Source of the DNA: an uncultured Alphaproteobacteria bacterium
Lineage (GTDB): Bacteria; Pseudomonadota; Alphaproteobacteria; UBA7879; VGCX01
Direction: 5' to 3'
NCBI GenBank assembly: GCA_913061155.1
Contig: CAJXSI010000001.1
Span: 77,955-114,325, forward strand
Length of the DNA stretch: 36,371 bases
How positions within the stretch are numbered: position 1 is the first letter of the stretch; every line of letters begins with the position of its first letter. A model generated the notes under the pieces. That model saw nothing but the letters and a program-made list of their open reading frames with translations. It was not told where the DNA came from and did no database searches. Both the position numbers and the translations under genes were made by a program. This document shows positions 27,639 to 36,371 of this stretch, piece after piece.

Positions 27639-29108
27639 ATGACTGACTTAACCCGGTTAGATTATGCCTCAATACGTAAAGGCTTAACATCAAAGGCTTT
27701 CACAACAAAAGAAGTTGTGCAGTCTTATATCAATAAAATGGATAGTACGCGTCCATTAAACTGTTACATCACAGAATGCACAGATAAAGCATTGAAAGAT
27801 GCGGCAGCATCAGATGATCGGATTCAAAATAACGAGGCACGACCTTTGGAAGGTCTGCCACTGGCCATTAAAGATAACTATTGCACAAAAGGTATTTTGA
27901 CAACAAACGGATCAAAAATCCTAAGTAATTTTATTCCCCCTTATGAATCAACAATTACCCATCGCCTTAAAGGGGCTGGGGCCATCGCACTTGGAAAAAC
28001 AAATTTGGATGAATTTGCAATGGGGTCTTCCACTATAACAAGTTATTATGACCCAACGATTAACCCGTGGAAAAAAGAAGGATCTGATCGTGATTTAACA
28101 CCTGGCGGGTCTTCGGGTGGATCATCTGCATCTGTGGCGGCAAGATCTTCATTAATAGCCCTGGGGTCAGATACGGGGGGATCCATTCGTCAACCAGCTT
28201 CGTTTTGTGGGGTTGTTGGGCTTAAGCCAACCTATGGATTGTGTTCAAGGTTTGGAATTATTGCCTTTGCGTCATCTTTAGACCAGGCCGGTCCAATTAC
28301 ACGGACTGTTCGGGATTCGGCAATTGTTTTGAAACAGATGGCGGGCCATGATCCCCATGATTTTACATCTGTGAAGTATCCAGTGCCTGATTACGAGGCA
28401 GCTTTGACAGGAAATATTAAAGGCTTGAAAGTGGGTATTCCAAAAGAATACCGGATGGAAGGCTTGGATTTTGAAGTATCTGAATGGTGGGAAAAAACGT
28501 CCCAATGGTTAAGTGAGGCAGGCGCTGAAATAATTGACGTTTCTTTGCCCCACACACGTTACGCTTTGCCTGTTTATTATATTGTGGCTCCGGCAGAGGC
28601 TTCTTCGAATTTGGCGCGTTATGATGGGGTGCGTTATGGCTATCGCGCAGAAGGGGCAGAAAGTATCGAAGAAATATATGAAATGACCCGGACCCAAGGA
28701 TTTGGTGATGAAGTCAAACGTCGTATTTTGCTTGGGACATACGTTTTATCAGCTGGAAAATACGAAGATTATTACTTGCGGGCACAGCGTGTTCGCCAAA
28801 AAGTTACAGATGACTTTACAGAAGTTTTTAAATCTGTGGACGTTCTTTTGACGCCAACCACACCAACCACAGCCTTTGAATTGGGCGAAAATACAGCAGA
28901 TCCGTTGGCAATGTATATGCAAGACTTGTTCACTGTTGCAACAAACTTGGCCGGTATTCCAGGCATTTCTGTTCCCGTCACAACCTCCAGAGAAGGGCTG
29001 CCCATAGGGATGCAATTGATTGGCCCCAGGTTTGGGGAAGAAGTTATTTTGAGGACGGCTGATGTAATAGAACGTGTTGCTGGATTCAAGTTGAAGGAAG
29101 AATTCTAA
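27639..29108 (+). CDS. gatA: Asp-tRNA(Asn)/Glu-tRNA(Gln) amidotransferase subunit A
   Basis: 489 aa; amidase signature LAIKDNYCTKG, GGSSGGSSASVAAR, LGSDTGGSIRQPASFCGVVGLKPTYG. Confidence 0.97.
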   Translation: MTDLTRLDYASIRKGLTSKAFTTKEVVQSYINKMDSTRPLNCYITECTDKALKDAAASDDRIQNNEARPLEGLPLAIKDNYCTKGILTTNGSKILSNFIPPYESTITHRLKGAGAIALGKTNLDEFAMGSSTITSYYDPTINPWKKEGSDRDLTPGGSSGGSSASVAARSSLIALGSDTGGSIRQPASFCGVVGLKPTYGLCSRFGIIAFASSLDQAGPITRTVRDSAIVLKQMAGHDPHDFTSVKYPVPDYEAALTGNIKGLKVGIPKEYRMEGLDFEVSEWWEKTSQWLSEAGAEIIDVSLPHTRYALPVYYIVAPAEASSNLARYDGVRYGYRAEGAESIEEIYEMTRTQGFGDEVKRRILLGTYVLSAGKYEDYYLRAQRVRQKVTDDFTEVFKSVDVLLTPTTPTTAFELGENTADPLAMYMQDLFTVATNLAGIPGISVPVTTSREGLPIGMQLIGPRFGEEVILRTADVIERVAGFKLKEEF

Positions 29109-30577
29109 TGTCAAAAAATTATGTGAAAACATCCACAGGAACATGGGAAGTTGTTATCGGGCTTGAGGTCCATACCCAGATCAAAACTAATTCAAAGTTA
29201 TTTTCCGGGGCGGCCACAACCTTTGCGGGGGAACCAAATTCCCAAGTATCTTTTGTTGATGCGGCAATGCCTGGCATGTTACCTGTTCCAAACAAAGCCT
29301 GTATTGAGCAAACTGTTAAAACAGGATTGGCCTTAAATGCCTTAATCAACTTAGTTTCCGTATTTGATCGAAAGAACTATTTCTATCCTGACCTTCCGCA
29401 GGGATATCAAATCAGTCAGTTGTATCACCCCATTGTTGGGCCCGGATATCTTGAAATAGATATTGATGATACGGTTAAAAAAATAGGCATCGAACGTATT
29501 CACATAGAACAAGATGCGGGGAAAAGTGTGCATGATGTTATGCCCAGCAGTTCCTTAATCGACTTAAATCGTTCAGGAATTGGGTTAATGGAAATTGTGA
29601 CCCAACCAGACATTCGATCTGGCGAAGAAGCAATGGAGTTTATCCGCAAGCTGCGTCTTCTTTTATGGTATCTGGGCACAAGTGATGCCAATATGGAAGA
29701 AGGCAGTTTACGTGCTGACGTAAATATTTCCATGCACCGACCTGGCACACCATTTGGTACACGGGCAGAAATTAAGAATGTGAATTCCATTCGTTTTATC
29801 GGCCAAGCCATTGAATATGAAATCAATCGCCAAATTGGTTTGCTTGAAGAGGGCGAACAAGTTGTCCAAGAAACCCGCCTATTTGATGCAGCCAAAGGCG
29901 TAACAAGATCGATGCGCGGCAAAGAAGACGCCCAGGATTATCGTTATTTTCCAGATCCAGATTTACTGCCCGTTATTTTGGATGAAGGCTTTGTCCAAGG
30001 CTTGAAAGACAGCCTGCCAGAGTTGCCAGATCAAAAGAAAAAACGATTTATGGAAAGTTATGGTTTATCCAAGTATGATGCATCTGTTATTATTTCCGAT
30101 ATTAGAACCCCTACTTATTTTGAATCAGCGGTTAAAAATGCAGGCGAAAAAGAAGGCACAGCCAAATTAATCGCCAACTGGGTGACAACAGAATTATTCA
30201 GAGTTTTAAAAGAAGAAAGCCTTGAAATTGACCAATCAAAAATCCCAGCTGCATCGCTGGCAGAGCTGGTCAATTTAATCCAAGATGGAACGATTTCTGG
30301 GCGTACTGCAAAGGAAGTTTTCCTTGATATGTGGACCACTGGGAAACCTGCCAAAATCATTGTCGAAGAAAAAGGTCTTTTGCAGATCAGTAATACATCT
30401 GAACTGGAACAGCTTGCCGAAAATGTGATACAAGAAAACCCTGACGTGGTACAAAAGTACAAAGCTGGTAAAGATAAATTATTGGGCTTTTTCGTTGGTA
30501 AAATGATGCAATTAACGGGGGGGAAAGCCAATCCCAAAATCGTTAATGAAATCCTTGTCAAAAAATTATCAGAATAA
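29108..30577 (+). CDS. gatB: Asp-tRNA(Asn)/Glu-tRNA(Gln) amidotransferase subunit B
   Basis: 489 aa; WEVVIGLEVHTQIKTNSKLFS, RKNYFYPDLPQGYQISQ; TAATG overlap with gatA. Confidence 0.98.
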   Translation: MSKNYVKTSTGTWEVVIGLEVHTQIKTNSKLFSGAATTFAGEPNSQVSFVDAAMPGMLPVPNKACIEQTVKTGLALNALINLVSVFDRKNYFYPDLPQGYQISQLYHPIVGPGYLEIDIDDTVKKIGIERIHIEQDAGKSVHDVMPSSSLIDLNRSGIGLMEIVTQPDIRSGEEAMEFIRKLRLLLWYLGTSDANMEEGSLRADVNISMHRPGTPFGTRAEIKNVNSIRFIGQAIEYEINRQIGLLEEGEQVVQETRLFDAAKGVTRSMRGKEDAQDYRYFPDPDLLPVILDEGFVQGLKDSLPELPDQKKKRFMESYGLSKYDASVIISDIRTPTYFESAVKNAGEKEGTAKLIANWVTTELFRVLKEESLEIDQSKIPAASLAELVNLIQDGTISGRTAKEVFLDMWTTGKPAKIIVEEKGLLQISNTSELEQLAENVIQENPDVVQKYKAGKDKLLGFFVGKMMQLTGGKANPKIVNEILVKKLSE

Positions 30578-30589
30578 TAAGGAATTATT

Positions 30590-31585
30590 ATGACAGCACA
30601 AGATAAATTCTTAGGTCAAAACAAAGAACAGCTTTTAAAGCTTTATGAACAAATGTTATTGATTCGTCGCTTCGAAGAAAAATCAGGCCAATTATATGGT
30701 ATGGGGAAAATCGCCGGTTTTTGCCACCTTTATATTGGGCAAGAAGCCGTGGTTGTTGGGGTTCAAAGTCAACTGAATCAAGATAAAGATACGGTTATTA
30801 CGGCTTACCGTGACCACGGTCACATGCTGGCTTGCGGTATGGATCCAGGCGGTGTATTGGCTGAACTAATGGGCCGCGAAGGCGGTTTTTCCAAAGGTAA
30901 AGGCGGGTCCATGCATATGTTTAGTGTGGAAAAACGCTTTTACGGTGGCCATGGTATTGTGGGCGCCCAGGTTCCTATTGGGACAGGCCTTGCCTTTGCC
31001 CATAAATATGAAGAGGATGGCGGACTTGCTGCTGCTTATATGGGTGACGGGGCGGCCAACCAAGGTCAGGTTTACGAAGCCTTTAACATGGCCTCGTTAT
31101 GGAAATTACCCGTTCTTTATATTATTGAAAACAACCAATATGCGATGGGAACATCAACCGAACGTCATTCATCATCTGAAAAATTTTATTTACGTGGCGA
31201 ACCTTTTGGCATTAAAGGCGAAGCTGTCGACGGCATGAATATTTTGGAGGTTCAAAAAGCGGCTGCCCGGGCAACCAAGCATATTCGTGAAGGCAAGGGG
31301 CCGTATCTTTTGGAAATTGAAACGTACAGATACAAAGGTCATTCCATGTCTGATCCCGCAAAATACCGGGATAAAGAGGAAGTTGATGCTTATCGTAAAG
31401 ATAATGATCCAATTATCAATTTTAAAAAAGATCTTTTGAATTCAGATTTGTTTAATGACGAAGATTTCAAATCAATCGAAGATCGCATCAAAGAAGAAGT
31501 TAAAAAAGCTGTTGAATTTTCAGAGGCATCACCAGAACCAGATGCCAGCGAACTATATACAGATATCTTAGTGGAGTCCAAATAA
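30590..31585 (+). CDS. pdhA: Pyruvate dehydrogenase E1 component, alpha subunit
   Basis: ThDP motif [55 protein letters not shown]. Confidence 0.96.
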   Translation: MTAQDKFLGQNKEQLLKLYEQMLLIRRFEEKSGQLYGMGKIAGFCHLYIGQEAVVVGVQSQLNQDKDTVITAYRDHGHMLACGMDPGGVLAELMGREGGFSKGKGGSMHMFSVEKRFYGGHGIVGAQVPIGTGLAFAHKYEEDGGLAAAYMGDGAANQGQVYEAFNMASLWKLPVLYIIENNQYAMGTSTERHSSSEKFYLRGEPFGIKGEAVDGMNILEVQKAAARATKHIREGKGPYLLEIETYRYKGHSMSDPAKYRDKEEVDAYRKDNDPIINFKKDLLNSDLFNDEDFKSIEDRIKEEVKKAVEFSEASPEPDASELYTDILVESK

Positions 31586-32565
31586 TGACAACATTAACCA
31601 TTAGAGAAGCCTTAAGAGACGCAATGGCAGAAGAAATGCGCCGTGATGAAAAAGTTTTTGTCATGGGGGAAGAAGTTGCCGAATATCAAGGGGCCTATAA
31701 AGTTACCCAAGGCTTATTGCAAGAATTTGGGGCCAAGCGTGTTATTGACACCCCAATCACAGAGCATGGTTTTGCTGGATTGGCAGTTGGGGCGGCGTTC
31801 CGTGGATTACGCCCTGTTGTGGAATTCATGACGTTTAACTTTGCCATGCAGGCGATTGACCACATTATTAACTCTGCTGCAAAAACGCTTTATATGTCTG
31901 GCGGGCAAATGGGATGCCCCATTGTTTTCCGTGGGCCAAACGGCGCGGCTTCCCGTGTTGGGGCACAACATTCCCAATGTTATGCATCATGGTACAGTCA
32001 CTGCCCAGGTTTAAAAGTTATTGCGCCTTACAGTGCCGCAGATGCAAAAGGTCTTTTGAAGGCTGCCATTCGCGATCCGAACCCTGTTGTTTTCTTGGAA
32101 AATGAATTGATTTATGGAACGTCTTTTGATGTGCCGGATGGGGATGATCATATTATTCCAATCGGAAAGGCAGCTGTCGTTCGTAAAGGAAAAGATGTCA
32201 CAATCACAGCGTATTCAATTATGGTTGGTAAGGCCTTGAAAGCCGCAGAAGTTTTGGCTGAAGAAGGCATTGACGCCGAAGTTATTGATTTACGGACCAT
32301 TCGCCCAATGGATACAGAGACAATTATTGATTCTGTTAAAAAGACAAATCGTCTTGTCGCAACCGAAGAAGGTTGGGGACAATCAGGGGTTGCCGCTGAA
32401 ATCAGTACCGTTGTTCAAGAACAGGCCTTTGATTATTTGGATGCGCCAGTGGCCCGTGTATCTGCCAAAGATGTGCCCTTGCCGTATGCTGCAAACTTGG
32501 AAAAATTGGCTTTGCCACAGGTTGAAGATATTGTCAAAGCTGTTAAAGGCGTTTGTTATAAATAA
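31585..32565 (+). CDS. pdhB: Pyruvate dehydrogenase E1 component, beta subunit (no N-terminal lipoyl domain)
   Basis: 326 aa; [45 protein letters not shown] overlap with pdhA. Confidence 0.96.
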   Translation: MTTLTIREALRDAMAEEMRRDEKVFVMGEEVAEYQGAYKVTQGLLQEFGAKRVIDTPITEHGFAGLAVGAAFRGLRPVVEFMTFNFAMQAIDHIINSAAKTLYMSGGQMGCPIVFRGPNGAASRVGAQHSQCYASWYSHCPGLKVIAPYSAADAKGLLKAAIRDPNPVVFLENELIYGTSFDVPDGDDHIIPIGKAAVVRKGKDVTITAYSIMVGKALKAAEVLAEEGIDAEVIDLRTIRPMDTETIIDSVKKTNRLVATEEGWGQSGVAAEISTVVQEQAFDYLDAPVARVSAKDVPLPYAANLEKLALPQVEDIVKAVKGVCYK

Positions 32566-32580
32566 TCCAGAGGAATTAAT

Positions 32581-33828
32581 ATGCCCATAGAAATTTTAAT
32601 GCCAGCCTTATCCCCCACAATGACAGAGGGAAACCTTGTTAAATGGCACGTAGCCGAAGGGGATAAAGTCGAAGCTGGAGACTTACTGGCCGAAATTGAA
32701 ACAGACAAAGCCACCATGGAAGTGGAAGCTGTGGATGAGGGGACAATCGGCAAAATTTTGATTGCAGAAGGTACCCAGGATGTAAAAGTTAATGCGGCGA
32801 TTGCCCTTTTATTAGAAGAGGGTGAGGCGGCAACTGCTTTGGATGGATATACATCAAAAGGTGATGCCCCCCAATCTGCCCCGGCGGAAAAAGAACCTGA
32901 TCAACCTCAGACAGTGCAAGAATCTGCGCCAGCACCAGTTGTGCCCACAAATTCACAAGATCGTCTATTTGCCAGCCCACTTGCAAAACGCATTGCCTTA
33001 GATAAAGGTGTGGATTTAAACAGTGTCAATGGTAGTGGCCCACACGGACGCATTGTTAAACGTGATGTAGAAGGATTATCGGGCGGACAAGCTGCGCCTG
33101 CGCCATCCATTCAACAACCAACCAGCACTGGCCCTGAATTTGAAGATGTTCCATTATCCGGCATGCGTAAAATTATTGCCAAACGTTTATTGGAATCCAA
33201 GCAAACAATTCCCCATTTTTATCTGACAGTTGATTGTCAGCTAGATGACTTAATGGCAACACGCAAACAATTGAATGAAGGCTTGGCAGATCAAGGCAAA
33301 AAAATCACCGTTAATGATTTTGTCATCAAGGCCGTTGCCATGGCTTTGCGTGATACGCCCGATGCCAATGCCAGTTGGGTGGGGAATGCCATCCGTCGTT
33401 ACAAGCATAGTGATGTATCTGTTGCTGTGGCGATTGATGATGGTTTGGTGACGCCGATTATTAAAAAAGCCGAATTGAAATCAATTGTGACTGTTTCTGA
33501 TGAAATGAAAGTATTGGCCAAAAAAGCCAAGGACGGCAAGTTAAAGCCCGAAGAATTCCAAGGGGGCAGTTTCAGCATTTCCAATTTGGGTATGTTTGGT
33601 ATTAAACAATTTAATGCCATAATTAATCCCCCCCAAGCCTGTATTATGGCAGTCGGGGCAGGGGAGAAACGCCCTGTAATTGTGGATGGTCAAGTGACAT
33701 CCAGAACTGTGGTAACCATTACTTTGTCATCCGATCACCGTGTTGTAGACGGCAAAGTTGGGGCTGATTTCTTAACGGCCTTTAAGAAGTATATGGAAAA
33801 CCCTGTTTTGTTATTAGCGCAAGGATAA
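32581..33828 (+). CDS. pdhC: Dihydrolipoamide acetyltransferase (E2) of pyruvate dehydrogenase
   Basis: Single lipoyl domain ([18 protein letters not shown]), E3-binding domain ([33 protein letters not shown]), catalytic [16 protein letters not shown]. Confidence 0.97.
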   Translation: MPIEILMPALSPTMTEGNLVKWHVAEGDKVEAGDLLAEIETDKATMEVEAVDEGTIGKILIAEGTQDVKVNAAIALLLEEGEAATALDGYTSKGDAPQSAPAEKEPDQPQTVQESAPAPVVPTNSQDRLFASPLAKRIALDKGVDLNSVNGSGPHGRIVKRDVEGLSGGQAAPAPSIQQPTSTGPEFEDVPLSGMRKIIAKRLLESKQTIPHFYLTVDCQLDDLMATRKQLNEGLADQGKKITVNDFVIKAVAMALRDTPDANASWVGNAIRRYKHSDVSVAVAIDDGLVTPIIKKAELKSIVTVSDEMKVLAKKAKDGKLKPEEFQGGSFSISNLGMFGIKQFNAIINPPQACIMAVGAGEKRPVIVDGQVTSRTVVTITLSSDHRVVDGKVGADFLTAFKKYMENPVLLLAQG

Positions 33829-33831
33829 GAT

Positions 33832-35214
33832 ATGACAAAAAAATTTGATGTTGCCATAATTGGTGCCGGCCCAGGCGGATATGTTGCTGCCATTCGGGCA
33901 TCCCAATTGGGATTAAAAACAGTTGTTATTGAAAAAAATAACCTTGGGGGCGTATGCCTAAACTGGGGATGCATTCCAACGAAGGCCTTATTACGGGCGT
34001 CTGAAATTCATCATTTGCTGCACACTGTTGGGGATTACGGTTTTTCTGTCGATAATATTAAATTCGATATGAAAAAAGTGGTTGAACGATCCCGTAATAT
34101 TGCCAAACAATTATCCTCTGGGATTGCCCATTTATTAAAGAAAAACAAAGTGGAAACCATCAAAGGGTATGCCCGTCTTAAGGGAAATAAACAAATTGAT
34201 GTGGATGGTCAAACGGTTGAAGCAAAGCATATTATCTTGGCAACAGGGGCTCGGCCACGGATTTTGCCAGGATTGGAACCTGATGGAAAATTGGTTTGGA
34301 CGTCTAAAGAAGCCATGATTGCCGAAAGTATTCCTGAAAAGTTATTGGTGATTGGGTCCGGGGCGATTGGCGTTGAATTTGCCAGTTTCTATCAAAACAT
34401 GGGGGCCAAAGTTTCGATCGTGGAACTGCAAGACAGGATTTTACCTGTTGAAGACGGCGAAATTTCAGACTTTGCAAGGAAATCCTTTGAAAAACAGGGC
34501 ATGAAAATTCATACCCAAACAACTGTTAAGAAGCTGAATAAATCTGACAAGACTGTGACAGCCACTTTGGATAAAAAAGGCACAGTTACAGAAGAAACTT
34601 TTGATCGTGTGATTGTTGCCATCGGGATTCAGGGCAATACAGAAGACCTGGGTCTTGATAAAACTAAGGCAAAAGTGGATCGCAATCAAATTCAAGTGAA
34701 TGATTGGTATGAAACAGCTGAACCCGGTCTGTATGCCATTGGCGATGTGATCAGTGGCCCCTGGTTGGCCCACAAGGCAAGCCACGAAGCAACCATCTGT
34801 ATTGAAAAAATTGCCGGGCAAAAAGATGTTCATAAGTTAAATAAATTAAATATTCCAGGCTGCACATATTCTCGTCCGCAAATTGCCAGCATTGGCCTGA
34901 CAGAAGCCGCAGCCAAAGAACGAGGACTTGATATCAAGGTTGGGCGTTTTCCTTTCCAAGGGAATGGGAAAGCCATTGCATTGGGTGAACCTGAAGGCAT
35001 TGTCAAAACAATCTTTGATAATAAGACGGGCGAATTACTGGGCGCACATATGATTGGGGCCGAAGTGACCGAAATGATCCAAGGCTTTGGCATTGCCAAA
35101 ACGCTTGAAACGACTGAAGTTGAATTAATGCAAACCATCTTTCCGCATCCGACGCTTTCTGAAATGATGCACGAGTCTGTTTTGGATGCCTTCAAACGTG
35201 TGATACACTTTTAG
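33832..35214 (+). CDS. lpdA: Dihydrolipoyl dehydrogenase (E3)
   Basis: IIGAGPGGYVAAIRASQLG, GGVCLNWGCIPTKALL redox-active disulfide, C-terminal HPTLSEMMHE. Confidence 0.98.
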   Translation: MTKKFDVAIIGAGPGGYVAAIRASQLGLKTVVIEKNNLGGVCLNWGCIPTKALLRASEIHHLLHTVGDYGFSVDNIKFDMKKVVERSRNIAKQLSSGIAHLLKKNKVETIKGYARLKGNKQIDVDGQTVEAKHIILATGARPRILPGLEPDGKLVWTSKEAMIAESIPEKLLVIGSGAIGVEFASFYQNMGAKVSIVELQDRILPVEDGEISDFARKSFEKQGMKIHTQTTVKKLNKSDKTVTATLDKKGTVTEETFDRVIVAIGIQGNTEDLGLDKTKAKVDRNQIQVNDWYETAEPGLYAIGDVISGPWLAHKASHEATICIEKIAGQKDVHKLNKLNIPGCTYSRPQIASIGLTEAAAKERGLDIKVGRFPFQGNGKAIALGEPEGIVKTIFDNKTGELLGAHMIGAEVTEMIQGFGIAKTLETTEVELMQTIFPHPTLSEMMHESVLDAFKRVIHF

Positions 35215-35235
35215 TAATCACAAAATTGGTGTTAT

Positions 35236-36159
35236 ATGACAGTTAAACCTATACGCGATAAACAGCCCGAACAAAAGTTGCCCAAGCCAGACTGGCTGCG
35301 GGTTAAGGCGCCTGTGTCCCAAGGATACAAGGAAACCAAAATGTTGATGGGTGTGTCGCGTTTGAATACGGTATGTGAGGAAGCGGCCTGCCCAAATATT
35401 GGGGAATGCTGGGAAAAAAAGCATGCCACCATTATGGTTATGGGCGATACCTGCACGCGGGCCTGTGCCTTTTGTAATATTAAAACGGGCCGCCCAGAGG
35501 CTTTGGATGCGCAAGAACCTGCGCGTGTTGCAGCGGCCTTAAAGTCACTGCAACTTAAGCATGTGGTGATTACATCTGTGGACCGGGATGATTTGCAAGA
35601 TGGCGGTGGGGCGCATATTGCGGCAACCATTCGGGCCATTCGTGCCGAAAATCCAGGCACAACGATAGAAGTTTTAACCCCAGATTTCCTGCGCAAGCCA
35701 GGGGGCTTAGAAAAAGTGGTTGAGGCCAAGCCAGATGTGTTCAATCATAATCTGGAAACAGTGCCAGGGCTTTACCCAACGGTACGTCCAGGGGCACGGT
35801 ATTTTCATTCCTTAAGTATTTTAAAGCGTGTAAAGGAATTGGATCCCACTATTTTCACCAAGTCCGGCATCATGGTTGGCCTGGGAGAGGAAAAAACAGA
35901 AGTTCACCAAGTGATGGATGATATGCGCATGGCCGATGTGGATTTTTTGACCATTGGTCAATATCTGCAACCAACGCCAAAGCACCACCCACTTATGAAA
36001 TTTGTGACGCCCGATGAATTCCGTAACTACGAACGCATGGCATGGGGCAAGGGATTCTTGATGGTTTCGGCGTCCCCCTTAACGCGATCATCTTATCATG
36101 CGGGGGATGATTTTGATCGCCTGCGCAAAGCACGCGAAGCATACCTGGCAAAGAATTAA
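35236..36159 (+). CDS. lipA: Lipoyl synthase
   Basis: 307 aa; [13 protein letters not shown] auxiliary-cluster motif and radical-SAM [32 protein letters not shown]. Confidence 0.98.
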   Translation: MTVKPIRDKQPEQKLPKPDWLRVKAPVSQGYKETKMLMGVSRLNTVCEEAACPNIGECWEKKHATIMVMGDTCTRACAFCNIKTGRPEALDAQEPARVAAALKSLQLKHVVITSVDRDDLQDGGGAHIAATIRAIRAENPGTTIEVLTPDFLRKPGGLEKVVEAKPDVFNHNLETVPGLYPTVRPGARYFHSLSILKRVKELDPTIFTKSGIMVGLGEEKTEVHQVMDDMRMADVDFLTIGQYLQPTPKHHPLMKFVTPDEFRNYERMAWGKGFLMVSASPLTRSSYHAGDDFDRLRKAREAYLAKN

Positions 36160-36298
36160 GCCGTTTCCTTTCTGTGATATCATCATGTTTCCCTTACAAA
36201 AGCCAACCGCATTAATAAAAATGACTAGGGCGCGCCGTGCAACAAGCCCGAATAGATGGCCCCAGCACTTACAAACTGCCTGTAATACGGAATATTGC

Positions 36299-36329
36299 AA
36301 TTAAACCGTATTCATGATACGGTTTAATT
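36299..36329. promoter_or_regulatory. Perfect 13-bp-stem inverted repeat upstream of the last partial CDS
   Basis: AATTAAACCGTAT-TCATG-ATACGGTTTAATT. Confidence 0.75.
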
Positions 36330-36344
36330 AAAAGGAAACAGATT

Positions 36345-36371
36345 ATGTCTTATGCACAACGTTTTTATCCG
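36345..36371 (+). CDS. Start of an unidentified CDS (MSYAQRFYP...), truncated by window
   Basis: ATG preceded by AAAAGGAAAC Shine-Dalgarno-like sequence; open to window end. Confidence 0.4.

Noticed and set aside
29500-29922. 140-aa minus ORF in gatB, with similar ones in gatA, pdh, lpd and lipA
   Set aside because: Antisense shadows of well-supported genes
36237-36249. GTGCAACAAGCCC, the reverse complement of the 13 nt at one end of the 27151-27294 element
   Set aside because: No partner end found nearby; 13-nt matches are expected by chance in a window this size. Could be a truncated copy, but I cannot support it
1-36371. CRISPR, toxin-antitoxin, prophage or defence system
   Set aside because: No spaced repeats, integrase, transposase, nuclease-helicase or TA-like gene pairs seen; the gene content is mostly core metabolism and envelope

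Overview
This 36.4 kb low-GC window comes from an alphaproteobacterial-type chromosome, probably a host-associated lineage (inference from gene content and composition). It is mostly housekeeping: the rpsK(end)-rpoA-rplQ tail of the ribosomal operon, tRNA-Gly(GCC), a large ~1600-aa NAD-glutamate dehydrogenase, RNase E, several peptidoglycan genes (AmiC-type amidase, PBP1A, MurJ, PBP4/DacB), prfB, polA-idi, gatCAB, and pdhA-pdhB-pdhC-lpd-lipA. I found no CRISPR array, prophage, transposase gene or recognisable defence locus. The observations most worth a second look are: (1) an 873-aa predicted outer-membrane protein that reads as three AMIN-like modules followed by two tandem ~8-strand beta-barrel domains, whose modules also match the N-terminus of the AmiC amidase in the same window; (2) a programmed +1 frameshift site in prfB that makes the ORF track miss the first ~43 residues; (3) a ~144-bp near-symmetric palindromic MITE-like element in the gatC 5' leader; (4) a perfect 13-bp-stem inverted repeat just upstream of the last, truncated CDS; and (5) a 16-bp perfect palindrome and a 15-bp direct repeat in the rne/amiC intergenic region.
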